Shown here in pieces: positions 1 through 6,348 of a stretch of 9,168 bases of DNA. The DNA is from Candidatus Melainabacteria bacterium (GTDB taxonomy: Bacteria > Cyanobacteriota > Vampirovibrionia > Obscuribacterales > Obscuribacteraceae), in the NCBI GenBank assembly GCA_003175915.1, contig PSRH01000233.1, positions 1 to 9,168 of the forward strand. The letters run 5' to 3'. How positions within the stretch are numbered: the stretch's first letter is position 1; each line of letters begins with the position of its first letter. Below the pieces are notes generated by a model. The model was not told the origin of the DNA. It saw nothing but the letters and a program-made list of their open reading frames with translations, and made no database searches. The position numbers were made by a program, and so were the translations under genes.

Positions 1-887
1 CGGCGCTTGAGCGCGAGCGGCAAATTAAGAAGTCCCTATTGCCAACCGAGATGATGGTGACGGCCGATTTGTCCGTGGCCTTGCAAGAAGCAGAGGTTGT
101 CCTTCTTTGCTGCAATTCTCAGGCCATGCGCAATCTGTCTGAGAAGTTGAAAGAACATTTCAACGGCGCTGGCAAGGATAAACGGCCGATCCTGGTCAGT
201 ACTGCCAAGGGTTTGGAGCTGTCTTCGCTGAAGAGAATGTCTGAAGTAATTGCCGAAGTATTGCCTGATTTACCAGTCTGTGCCCTTTCTGGTCCTAACC
301 TGGCCGGCGAAATTCTATCCGGCCTGCCGACGGCGGCCGTAGTCGCTTCCGATAATCTAGAAGTGGCGGCCGGCGTCCAGAAGCTCCTTAGCGTCGCCAA
401 GTTTCGTGTCTATTCAAATGCAGACATAATCGGGGTCGAATTGGGCGGCACCTTGAAGAACGTGATCGCCATTGCTGCCGGTGGTTCCGATGGTCTTAAT
501 CTAGGTGCTAATGCCAAAGCGGCGCTTTTGACCCGTGGGTTGGCGGAGATGACCAGAATCTCCATGCCTTTGGGGGCGAAAGCTTCGACTTTGGCAGGAC
601 TGGCTGGCATGGGAGATCTCTTTGCTACTTGTGCGGGGCATCTCTCCCGCAATTACCGATTAGGTTTGGAAATGGCAAGAGGTAAGTCGATAGAGCAAGT
701 CCAACAAGAAGTTGGCTCGGTGATTGAAGGCGTGCCGACGACGGCTGCTGTTTGTGAACTTTCGAAAAGAGTTGGTATAGAGCTGCCGATAGCTGAGCTG
801 GTCCAAAGCACGCTATTGGGCGAAACTACACCTGGTAAAGCGATTATGTCTCTGATGGCAAGGCCGCTGGTGACCGAGTACAAATGA
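1..887 (+). CDS. gpsA: NAD(P)+-dependent glycerol-3-phosphate dehydrogenase, 5'-truncated by window edge
   Basis: Cytoplasmic enzyme that interconverts dihydroxyacetone phosphate and sn-glycerol 3-phosphate, supplying the glycerol backbone of phospholipids. The frame is open from base 3 and lacks only the N-terminal part with the Rossmann GxGxxG loop, roughly 35 residues judging from the family. Visible family motifs are SGPNLAGEI (around 289-315), GVELGGTLKNVIAIAAG (432-482; the AAG at 456-458 encodes the conserved catalytic lysine), NAKAALLTRGLAEM, GLAGMGDLFATC and LSRNYRLG, and finally EGVPTTAAV and the helical C-terminus ending in TGA at 885-887. The family match is unambiguous. The truncation is a window effect, not decay. 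The stop overlaps the start of a tiny open frame at 884 as ATGA. Confidence 0.96.
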   Translation, partial: ALERERQIKKSLLPTEMMVTADLSVALQEAEVVLLCCNSQAMRNLSEKLKEHFNGAGKDKRPILVSTAKGLELSSLKRMSEVIAEVLPDLPVCALSGPNLAGEILSGLPTAAVVASDNLEVAAGVQKLLSVAKFRVYSNADIIGVELGGTLKNVIAIAAGGSDGLNLGANAKAALLTRGLAEMTRISMPLGAKASTLAGLAGMGDLFATCAGHLSRNYRLGLEMARGKSIEQVQQEVGSVIEGVPTTAAVCELSKRVGIELPIAELVQSTLLGETTPGKAIMSLMARPLVTEYK

Positions 888-955
888 TCAAGAGCATCAA
901 GAGCTTTTTGAAGTCAGTTTTATGGCTAACTAAAAAGATGAGCGAACGGGCATAG
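884..955 (+). CDS. Possible 23-residue cationic amphipathic peptide
   Basis: A tiny open frame whose ATG overlaps the gpsA stop as ATGA, the usual geometry for translational coupling. It ends in TAG at 953-955, 26 bases before the glycosyltransferase start. The peptide begins MIKSIKSFLKSVLWLTKK and carries K at 3, 6, 10, 17 and 18. On a helical wheel I2, I5, F8, L9, V12, L13, L15 and M19 fall on one face, with the lysines and serines on the other; W14 and T16 are exceptions. No good Shine-Dalgarno sequence precedes it, so translation would depend on coupling. The first codons are a 9-base tandem repeat (ATCAAGAGC twice, 887-904). I recognise no family, and chance is a real alternative at this length. 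Confidence 0.3.
   Translation: MIKSIKSFLKSVLWLTKKMSERA
887..904 (+). repeat. 9-bp tandem duplication (ATCAAGAGC x2)
   Basis: Two perfect head-to-tail copies of ATCAAGAGC start on the last base of the gpsA stop codon. Being a multiple of three, the repeat keeps the small overlapping frame open and encodes Ile-Lys-Ser twice. Two copies of nine bases may have arisen by slippage or by chance. Confidence 0.6.
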
Positions 956-964
956 CGACTGGAA

Positions 965-972
965 GGGGAGGA
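965..972 (+). promoter_or_regulatory. Strong ribosome binding site selecting a TTG start
   Basis: GGGGAGGA lies nine bases upstream of TTG at 982. No ATG or GTG is better placed, and the protein's first conserved strand (VLMLSWEYPP) starts 14 residues later, so this site decides the TTG start. Confidence 0.75.
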
Positions 973-981
973 AGAGCTACT

Positions 982-2298
982 TTGAATAATGCCGGCAACC
1001 GCGCCACTGATTCCGCCGGGAAGAGGGTACTGATGCTTTCCTGGGAATATCCACCCAGAATTATTGGTGGCTTGTCTCGAGTTGTCTCCTCGCTGTCTAA
1101 GGAATTGGCTATTGCCGGTTGGTCGGTGGATGTAGTTACAGCCGATCACCCCGGCACCGCCGAACATGAATTGGATGGAGCCGTTAATGTTCATCGAGTC
1201 AAGACTCAAACAGATACGACGCCAGATTTTTTGACCTGGGTAAGCCGTCTCAATTTCGGCTTGCTTCAGTATGCGCTCAAGCTGCAGCGCCAGAAACCGT
1301 TTGCGATTATCCATGCTCACGACTGGATGGTAGGTGATGCTGCCTGGGTGATGAAAGCAGGCTTCGGTCTTCCCATCGTCACCACTATTCATGCCACTGA
1401 AGCAGGGCGAATGCATGGTATCCATAACGAATTGCAGCGCTACATTCACCAGATGGAATGGCGCCTCACCTACGAATCGTGGGAGGTGATTGTCAACAGT
1501 CAGCACATGTATGGTGAGTTACAGCGCCTCTTTGGTCTTCCCGCCAACAAGATGGTGGTGATTCCCAACGGTACGGATCCCGGTGAATTCGCCTTCAAAT
1601 TCGATGGCGCCCAGTTGCGTTCCTCGTATGCCGGCGCTTCTGAGCCGATTGTTCTTTATGTCGGACGGTTGGTTATGGAAAAAGGCGTGCAAGTCCTGAT
1701 CGATGCCGCCTCTAAGGTCCTGGCTCAATGCCCGCAGGCGAAATTTCTGATTGTCGGCACTGGCTATTATCTTGATGACTTACGGCGACAAGCTGCTTAC
1801 CTGGGCATCGAACACAGCGTTCGTTTTCTTGGCTACGTGCCTGATGCGGAGCTGAGACAGCTCTATAAGATTGCCGACGTAGTGGCCATACCGAGTCTTT
1901 ACGAGCCGTTCGGCATTGTTGCTCTGGAAGGCATGGCTGCGCAAGTACCGGTGGTGACATCCGATACAGGCGGTCTGAGGGATTTTGTCGAGCACATGGT
2001 CACCGGTATCACAACCTATACAGGTGATTCAGGCAGCCTGGCCTGGGGCATCCTTGAGATATTGAGAAATCCCGATCTGGCCAAAAGGCTTACCCACGAT
2101 GCCTATCAGAAAGTACTGCACATCTATAACTGGAAAGTGATCGCCAACCGCACCAGCGAAGTTTATGAGAAAGTGATCTCTGAGGCAACGCGCTTAGGCG
2201 TTGACGGTGTCTCGGCGACGCCACTGATACCACTGGCGACGGTGGCACCAACCGTTTCACCGGAAGAAATCGTCAAGCGGGGAACGGAAATCAAATGA
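982..2298 (+). CDS. GT4-type (GT-B fold) glycosyltransferase
   Basis: A 438-residue retaining glycosyltransferase of the GT4/glycogen-synthase-like superfamily, which transfers sugar from a nucleotide-sugar donor; the acceptor cannot be read from sequence. The N-terminal domain starts with LMLSWEYPPRIIGGLSRVV, the glycine-rich loop region. IHAHDWM lies around 110-116 and TTIHATEAGR follows. The C-terminal donor domain starts near 220 with LYVGRLVMEKG (R229 and K234, the usual donor-phosphate contacts) and contains the E-x7-E motif EPFGIVALE (E308 and E316). No signal peptide or membrane segment is seen. TTG at 982 is chosen because of the strong upstream site. It lies 94 bases after gpsA and 85 before the nucleotidyltransferase, suggesting co-transcription. 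The downstream gene hints at a mannosyl or glucosyl donor, but the exact specificity is unknown. The last 30 residues are a low-complexity tail. Confidence 0.9.
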   Translation: MNNAGNRATDSAGKRVLMLSWEYPPRIIGGLSRVVSSLSKELAIAGWSVDVVTADHPGTAEHELDGAVNVHRVKTQTDTTPDFLTWVSRLNFGLLQYALKLQRQKPFAIIHAHDWMVGDAAWVMKAGFGLPIVTTIHATEAGRMHGIHNELQRYIHQMEWRLTYESWEVIVNSQHMYGELQRLFGLPANKMVVIPNGTDPGEFAFKFDGAQLRSSYAGASEPIVLYVGRLVMEKGVQVLIDAASKVLAQCPQAKFLIVGTGYYLDDLRRQAAYLGIEHSVRFLGYVPDAELRQLYKIADVVAIPSLYEPFGIVALEGMAAQVPVVTSDTGGLRDFVEHMVTGITTYTGDSGSLAWGILEILRNPDLAKRLTHDAYQKVLHIYNWKVIANRTSEVYEKVISEATRLGVDGVSATPLIPLATVAPTVSPEEIVKRGTEIK

Positions 2299-2387
2299 AA
2301 CCGTCCGATCAAACGAATCACATCGTATGGGTGCTCCAATGGAACGCCCCTTGCACCCGTAGGTCGATACCGGTGAGGAGCCAATGA
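2295..2387 (+). CDS. Possible 30-residue linker ORF with ATGA overlaps at both ends
   Basis: ATG at 2295 overlaps the TGA of the glycosyltransferase, and its own TGA at 2385-2387 overlaps the ATG (2384) of the following gene. A 30-codon frame therefore exactly bridges the two genes. GCGGGGAA (2277-2284) lies ten bases upstream and could serve as a ribosome binding site. The peptide starts MKPSDQTNHIVWVLQW, has one cysteine and a basic C-terminal third, and resembles nothing I know. It may encode a product, may merely carry ribosomes across the gap, or may be chance. Confidence 0.3.
   Translation: MKPSDQTNHIVWVLQWNAPCTRRSIPVRSQ
2326..2361 (+). repeat. Inverted repeat in the glycosyltransferase-nucleotidyltransferase gap
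   Basis: TATGGGTGC (2326-2334) pairs with GCACCCGTA (2353-2361) over nine positions, one of them G-U, around an 18-base loop. No T-tract follows, so it is not an intrinsic terminator. It sits just before the ribosome binding site at 2375-2380 and could be an mRNA structure affecting initiation. Confidence 0.35.
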
Positions 2388-4951
2388 AAGCAGTAATCAT
2401 GGCTGGCGGTTCAGGAACGCGTCTTCGGCCGCTCACGAATGGTTTGCCGAAGCCGATGGTGCCTGTAGCTAACAGGCCAATCGCCGAGCACATCGTGAAA
2501 TTGCTCAAGCGGCACGACTTCAAGGATGTCATCTTTACCCTTCACTATTTACCGGACGCCATCCGTGACTACTTTGGCAATGGTTTTGATTTCGGTTTGA
2601 AGATTTCCTATGCAGTTGAGGAAGGAACACCGCTAGGGACGGCCGGCTGTGTCAAGGCGATTCAGGATGAACTTGATTCGGCTTTCCTGGTCATTTCCGG
2701 GGATAGTCTCACTGATGTCGATCTCAGTGCCGCTGTCAAATTTCACAAGGAAAAAAAATCAAAGGCAACCATCGTTCTGAAGCGTGTCGAGAATCCGCTT
2801 GAATATGGTGTGGTGATCACCGATTCCCAATCTCGCGTGCAGCGATTTGTCGAAAAGCCGGGTGCAAGCGAGATCTTCTCCGATACTGTTAATACCGGCA
2901 TGTATATCCTCGAGCCTGAGGTTTTGCTCTATGTGGTCATGGGTCGCGAACAGGATTTTTCAAACGATTTATTCCCCCTGCTTTTATTGCGAAATGAGCC
3001 GATCTATGGCTATGTTGCTGATGGTTACTGGTGCGACGTCGGCAGCCTCCAGGTTTATCGCCAGGCCAACCGTGACGTGCTTGACGGTAAAGTAAAACTG
3101 GACATTGATGCGCCCCAGATTCAGCCCGGTATTTGGGTCGGCGAAGGCACTCAAATAGATGCAAGCGTCAAGATGAAAGCACCTATTTTAATTGGGCGCA
3201 ATTGCCGCATTGGTCGCGACAGCGAAATCGACTCACATACGATCATTGGCGACAACGTTCTTATTCAGGAGAAAGTCAGCCTCAAGCGTCCGGTCATCTG
3301 GTCCAATGTCTATGTCGGCAACGAAGCGGCTTTGCGGGCATGCATCGTTTGCAACAGTGCCACGCTGCACAACTCCGCCGAGGTTCTGGAAGGGGCGGTG
3401 GTCGGTGCCAACACATCAGTCGGACAAGAGGCGGTTATCAATCCGGACGTACGACTCTGGCCCGATAAGATTGTCGAATCGGGAGCACGCGTCATCGAAT
3501 CGGTGATCTGGGGGACGCGAGCGCCGAGGACCTTGTTTGGTGCCCACGGCGTCAACGGCCTGGCCAATGTGGAGATCACTCCGGAATTCGCCGTTAATCT
3601 GGCGGCCGCGTATGGAGCGACGGTCAAGGCCGGTCCGGTTCTGGTCAGCCGGGATTATTGGCGGGTCAGCCAGATGTTATCGCGGGCGATTGTCTCCGGC
3701 TTGACTTCGGTAGGCATTGAGGTGCAAAACCTTGAGTCTATGCCTTTGCCTATTTCGCGCTATTACGTGAAAACTCAAAGGGCCAGTGGCTTGATCCACG
3801 TGCGCGTATCGCAGCGAGAGACCGATAAAGTCTCTATCGAATTCTTTGACGGACAGGGCATCGCTATCACCCGCGCTATGGAGAGGAAAGTGGAAACCAC
3901 CTTTTTCAAGGAGGATTTTCCGCGTTGCTCGCCGGCCGATGTTGGTAATCTCGCTTATCCAAGTCGGGTGAATGAATATTATATGGATGAATTCCTCAAA
4001 CACGTCAAAGGGCAGGTCTTTGAAGAAGACAAAGTGCCGTTTTGTATAGTGCCTGGGTCGAATTACACGCGAGTAACCAAGACAGGTTCAATTTCGACCC
4101 ATGCTCCCCGAGTGGTGATCGACTACGCCATGGCAGAAACCGGAGCCATTCTTCCGGATTTGTTGGGTCAAGTTGGCATCGAAACGGTCGTGCTCAACTC
4201 CTCAATTCGAAACATGCCGCCCAAGCAGGAAGAACGAACGGCCATGCGCAAGCAGCTTGCCGACGTAGTTAAAGCACTGAACGCAGAGTTGGGGATTCAA
4301 ATGGGACGCAACGGAGAGCAGATGACTCTTGTTGACGAAACCGGCCAGATCATTCGTGGCGAGCTGCTACTGGCGGTGGTGGCGGACATAATTCTCAGGG
4401 ACAAACCAAGAAGAACGATAGTCGTGCCGGTAAACGCCAGCTCGTCTATAGAAAGAATTGCGGCCCGCTATGGCTGCAAGGTGGTTCGCTGTAAGGCTTC
4501 TGAAACGGAGATTGGTACGACAACCGCAAAGCTGGATGATGCTGTTCTGGGCGGTAGCGCCAATGGTTGTTTCATCTTTCCAGAATTTCAAAATGGCTAC
4601 GATGCCATGTTTGCCTTAGGACAGGTACTTGAGCATTTGACCTTCCAGGGCCGGACGCTACATGAAGCGGTCATCGAACTTCCTCCCCTGGTATATCAAG
4701 TCGATTCCGTTCATTGCCCGTGGGAGCGCAAAGGGCGGGTGATGCGCTTGCTCGTCGAAAAGCACCATGATCGCCCCATGGAATTGCTCGATGGTGTCAA
4801 AATTCAGACCAGGCCGGAGCACTGGATCCTTGTCTTGCCGGATGCCGTCGAGCCCCTGGTGCACATCTATGCCGATGGCCTTGATCTGCAACACACCTCC
4901 TCTGATCTCAATGAGTACAGCCAGTTGGTCCGTTATCTGCAAAACGTCTAG
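2384..4951 (+). CDS. Fused mannose-1-phosphate guanylyltransferase-like / phosphomannomutase-like protein
   Basis: An 855-residue three-part cytoplasmic protein. Residues 1-235 are a nucleotidyltransferase domain: GGSGTRLRP (8-16), PKPM (22-25), LGTAG (84-88), SGDSLTDVDL (105-114) and the product-site GYWCDVG. These enzymes join NTP and a sugar 1-phosphate to give GDP-mannose or a similar sugar nucleotide. Residues 245-375 have the hexapeptide pattern of a left-handed beta-helix. Residues 380-855 match the phosphomannomutase/phosphoglucomutase fold, but the three catalytic loops are altered. Where TASHNP would be there is GLIHVRVSQ (469-477). The metal loop DGDxDR seems replaced by RNGEQMTLVDE (642-652), and the sugar loop GEMSGH by GGSANGCFIF (723-732). 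The mutase half is therefore probably regulatory or of changed function. Cyanobacterial fusion proteins have, to my recollection, the same wording. GAGGAG at 2375-2380 and the canonical MKAVIMAGG opening fix the start. Confidence 0.9.
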   Translation: MKAVIMAGGSGTRLRPLTNGLPKPMVPVANRPIAEHIVKLLKRHDFKDVIFTLHYLPDAIRDYFGNGFDFGLKISYAVEEGTPLGTAGCVKAIQDELDSAFLVISGDSLTDVDLSAAVKFHKEKKSKATIVLKRVENPLEYGVVITDSQSRVQRFVEKPGASEIFSDTVNTGMYILEPEVLLYVVMGREQDFSNDLFPLLLLRNEPIYGYVADGYWCDVGSLQVYRQANRDVLDGKVKLDIDAPQIQPGIWVGEGTQIDASVKMKAPILIGRNCRIGRDSEIDSHTIIGDNVLIQEKVSLKRPVIWSNVYVGNEAALRACIVCNSATLHNSAEVLEGAVVGANTSVGQEAVINPDVRLWPDKIVESGARVIESVIWGTRAPRTLFGAHGVNGLANVEITPEFAVNLAAAYGATVKAGPVLVSRDYWRVSQMLSRAIVSGLTSVGIEVQNLESMPLPISRYYVKTQRASGLIHVRVSQRETDKVSIEFFDGQGIAITRAMERKVETTFFKEDFPRCSPADVGNLAYPSRVNEYYMDEFLKHVKGQVFEEDKVPFCIVPGSNYTRVTKTGSISTHAPRVVIDYAMAETGAILPDLLGQVGIETVVLNSSIRNMPPKQEERTAMRKQLADVVKALNAELGIQMGRNGEQMTLVDETGQIIRGELLLAVVADIILRDKPRRTIVVPVNASSSIERIAARYGCKVVRCKASETEIGTTTAKLDDAVLGGSANGCFIFPEFQNGYDAMFALGQVLEHLTFQGRTLHEAVIELPPLVYQVDSVHCPWERKGRVMRLLVEKHHDRPMELLDGVKIQTRPEHWILVLPDAVEPLVHIYADGLDLQHTSSDLNEYSQLVRYLQNV

Positions 4952-4981
4952 GTTAGCGACGCCTTGGCGTTATAGCGCCGT

Positions 4982-5012
4982 TGTAGGGGCTGGGCATGGG
5001 CCAGCCCCTACA
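4982..5012. repeat. Perfect 12-bp-stem inverted repeat (REP/MITE-like or terminator stem)
   Basis: TGTAGGGGCTGG (4982-4993) and CCAGCCCCTACA (5001-5012) are exact reverse complements around the 7-base loop GCATGGG. It begins 31 bases after the stop of the long fused gene. Palindromes with TGTAGGGGC...GCCCCTACA arms are a common style of dispersed intergenic repeat. The nearest T-run starts 33 bases later, so a classical intrinsic terminator is not evident, although the stem could end or stabilise the upstream transcript. Confidence 0.75.
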
Positions 5013-5112
5013 GTGTTAGCCGATCGGAGCGGGGCGAAGATGTTATTTTTTTAAGGAGATATACGCGAATTCGTCCTAGCGAAAAAGCCAAACGCATATC
5101 TCAAGTTCTAGC

Positions 5113-5125
5113 CAGGGTTACCCTG
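5113..5125. promoter_or_regulatory. Candidate operator: perfect 6-1-6 palindrome
   Basis: CAGGGT-T-ACCCTG is exactly symmetric around one central base, the form of a dimeric repressor or activator site. It lies about 236 bases upstream of the hypothetical gene start. No second copy was noticed in the window and no regulator is encoded here. Confidence 0.3.
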
Positions 5126-5138
5126 TCCGACTCTTTTC

Positions 5139-5160
5139 CTTATCTTGCCTTGAAGATAGG
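5139..5160 (+). repeat. 8-bp hairpin
   Basis: CTTATCTT (5139-5146) pairs with AAGATAGG (5153-5160), one pair being G-U, across the six-base loop GCCTTG. It is A/T-rich and not followed by a T-run, so a terminator role is unlikely. It may be part of the leader of the gene at 5361. Confidence 0.35.
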
Positions 5161-5243
5161 CTCTCAGTGCCGTTCAGCGCCGGCTTGCACGATTGTCGAT
5201 CTTGGGCGTCGTTCGTCCTGAGTAAGTTGCTGGCCGGCTGGCT

Positions 5244-5253
5244 TTACGCGTAA
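5244..5253. promoter_or_regulatory. 10-bp palindrome TTACGCGTAA
   Basis: A perfect 10-base palindrome about 107 bases upstream of the start at 5361. It could be a regulator half-site pair, but a palindrome of this length can arise by chance in several kilobases. Confidence 0.2.
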
Positions 5254-5345
5254 GTCTGGGAAGTTCTGGGCATGATTAATTGAGGTTTCGCCAACAATTA
5301 GATTTGAGCTCTGGGTTTAGGGGCATATTCGTTGGTGAGCCGTGC

Positions 5346-5352
5346 AAGGAGG
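5346..5352 (+). promoter_or_regulatory. Consensus Shine-Dalgarno fixing the start at 5361
   Basis: AAGGAGG, a full match to the anti-Shine-Dalgarno sequence, lies eight bases before ATG at 5361. This selects that ATG over the upstream in-frame TTG at 5280, which has no such site. Confidence 0.85.
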
Positions 5353-5360
5353 CCCTTTCG

Positions 5361-6164
5361 ATGTGGGGAAACAAAGAGGATGCCGCGGCGAAGCGTGCTG
5401 GGCGAGCTAACGCCCGCGCCGACAAATCATCAGTCGATCCTCGCCGCTATATCAACAATCATCCGGCCAGTCAGCAAACCAGGTCACCCGCCCATGTTGT
5501 CGAAGCGACCAGCGGCGACTTCGGTAAAGGCGATAATAAGAACTGGCAAGTGGAGCTATCCCAGAAGATCCTGGTCCATCATCAGAGCGAACCAGGCTCG
5601 TCCGATGCGGACTGGATGTCTAGGCTGAAGTCAGAATCAGTTAGTTACTTGCAAGAAAAGCAGGGGATGTCCCTGGCCGCGCTCGAGGTCGACCCCGTCT
5701 ACAAAAAGGGCATTGAAATACTAATCGACAAGATCTTTGGCTTGCTGCAGCGCTTTATGTACGAATTCAATAAAGTAGCTGCCGGCACCGATTTACACGT
5801 CTCGGGCACAATTTCAGGCGATGTTACCGAAGTGACGCGCTACAACAAGTTCCGCGAGGCGGAAGAAACCCAAACTTATTTCCGCGCCCGCTTTTCAACG
5901 CGACTGTACAGCCTGGTACTGAGAGGTCGGGAGCAATCGGTCGACATCTTTCTTTTGCCTGTTAATCGCACCATGGCTTTAAGTAGCGGCGAGCGCGAAT
6001 ACAAACCAATTGCGACAATTCAAGTCAAAATCACCGAGGAAGGCATGATGTGGCGGATGGCCGATGCCAATCCGCCGGTTGACTCGCTCGAGAACCTTTG
6101 CATGTGGCTTTTCAGTCAATTGATCGAGAGAACGAAGAGCGCTACTGCTGATGATGTCGACTGA
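5361..6164 (+). CDS. Hypothetical 267-residue soluble protein
   Basis: I do not recognise this family. Residues 1-60 are polar and basic, rich in A, R, K, D, S and N, and probably disordered. Residues 60-105 are mixed. About 110-140 (VDPVYKKGIEILIDKIFGLL onward) is a long amphipathic helix. Residues 145-200 alternate polar and hydrophobic residues as in beta strands, and 200-260 pair strands (PIATIQVKI) with a terminal helix (LCMWLFSQLIERT). There is no signal peptide or membrane segment, and no metal or nucleotide motif stands out. The start at 5361 is set by the perfect ribosome binding site; starting at TTG 5280 would add 27 residues. The gene stands alone between a 409-base and a 184-base gap, so it is probably its own unit. 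Coding reality is well supported by length and ribosome binding site; function is unknown. Confidence 0.8.
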   Translation: MWGNKEDAAAKRAGRANARADKSSVDPRRYINNHPASQQTRSPAHVVEATSGDFGKGDNKNWQVELSQKILVHHQSEPGSSDADWMSRLKSESVSYLQEKQGMSLAALEVDPVYKKGIEILIDKIFGLLQRFMYEFNKVAAGTDLHVSGTISGDVTEVTRYNKFREAEETQTYFRARFSTRLYSLVLRGREQSVDIFLLPVNRTMALSSGEREYKPIATIQVKITEEGMMWRMADANPPVDSLENLCMWLFSQLIERTKSATADDVD

Positions 6165-6214
6165 AGCGCCTGATATTGCCAGCCCATCGACTTTGGGCAA
6201 AAACCTCGATTATG

Positions 6215-6235
6215 ATACCACGTGCAGTGGCGTAT
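6215..6235. repeat. Imperfect inverted repeat containing CACGTG
   Basis: ATACCAC (6215-6221) opposes GTGGCGTAT (6227-6235), giving ATAC/GTAT and CAC/GTG pairing with a small bulge. CACGTG lies inside. It sits in the 184-base gap upstream of the coiled-coil gene, before the candidate promoter; a regulator site is possible but unproven. Confidence 0.25.
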
Positions 6236-6268
6236 CTCGGCGATCATCAGAACAACCTACTGGCTAAA

Positions 6269-6297
6269 TTGGCGATGAGGTGGTAATAAGTTGTTAT
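6269..6297 (+). promoter_or_regulatory. Candidate sigma-70-type promoter for the coiled-coil/leucine genes
   Basis: TTGGCG (6269-6274) and TGTTAT (6292-6297) are separated by exactly 17 bases, each matching four of six consensus positions. Transcription would begin near 6304, leaving a leader of about 45 bases before ATG 6349. This is the best pair seen in the gap, but such matches occur by chance. Confidence 0.35.
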
Positions 6298-6348
6298 GTT
6301 AGCTAAACTACCCTTCCTCTTGCCAAATGGGAGCTTTCCGATCCACCT

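Larger units (their letters stand above)
4952..5360. other. 409-base intergenic region rich in dyad symmetry
   Basis: I find no credible gene here. The stretch holds a perfect 12-bp inverted repeat (4982-5012), a T-run (5046-5052), a 6-1-6 palindrome (5113-5125), an 8-bp hairpin (5139-5160) and a 10-bp palindrome (5244-5253). The gene at 5361 starts a new unit, so its promoter should lie here, but I cannot pick convincing -35/-10 boxes. The density of symmetric elements would suit operators or a structured RNA, but neither is proven. Confidence 0.6.

Noticed and set aside
844..1506. 220-codon open frame on the minus strand
   Set aside because: It lies antisense to the gpsA end and the glycosyltransferase. 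The encoded sequence has no family motif, and the + strand genes are unambiguous.
4982..5052. Rho-independent terminator made of the inverted repeat and the T-run
   Set aside because: The T-run begins over 30 bases after the stem, too far for an intrinsic terminator. The stem is kept only as a repeat.
4767..5054. + strand frame running out of the fused gene into the gap
   Set aside because: Mostly an alternate frame of the confident coding sequence, with no start signal or family likeness.
5042..5066. T-run followed by AAGGAGATATAC, which resembles a strong ribosome binding site as used in expression vectors
   Set aside because: No ATG, GTG or TTG follows at usable spacing; the likeness is short and the flanks do not match a vector, so it is taken as coincidence.
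5280..5360. Upstream TTG start for the 267-residue protein
   Set aside because: It has no ribosome binding site, while ATG 5361 has a perfect AAGGAGG at ideal spacing.
6182..6203. GCCCA/TGGGC hairpin after the 267-residue gene as a terminator
   Set aside because: The stem is only five pairs and is followed by A residues, not T, on the + strand.
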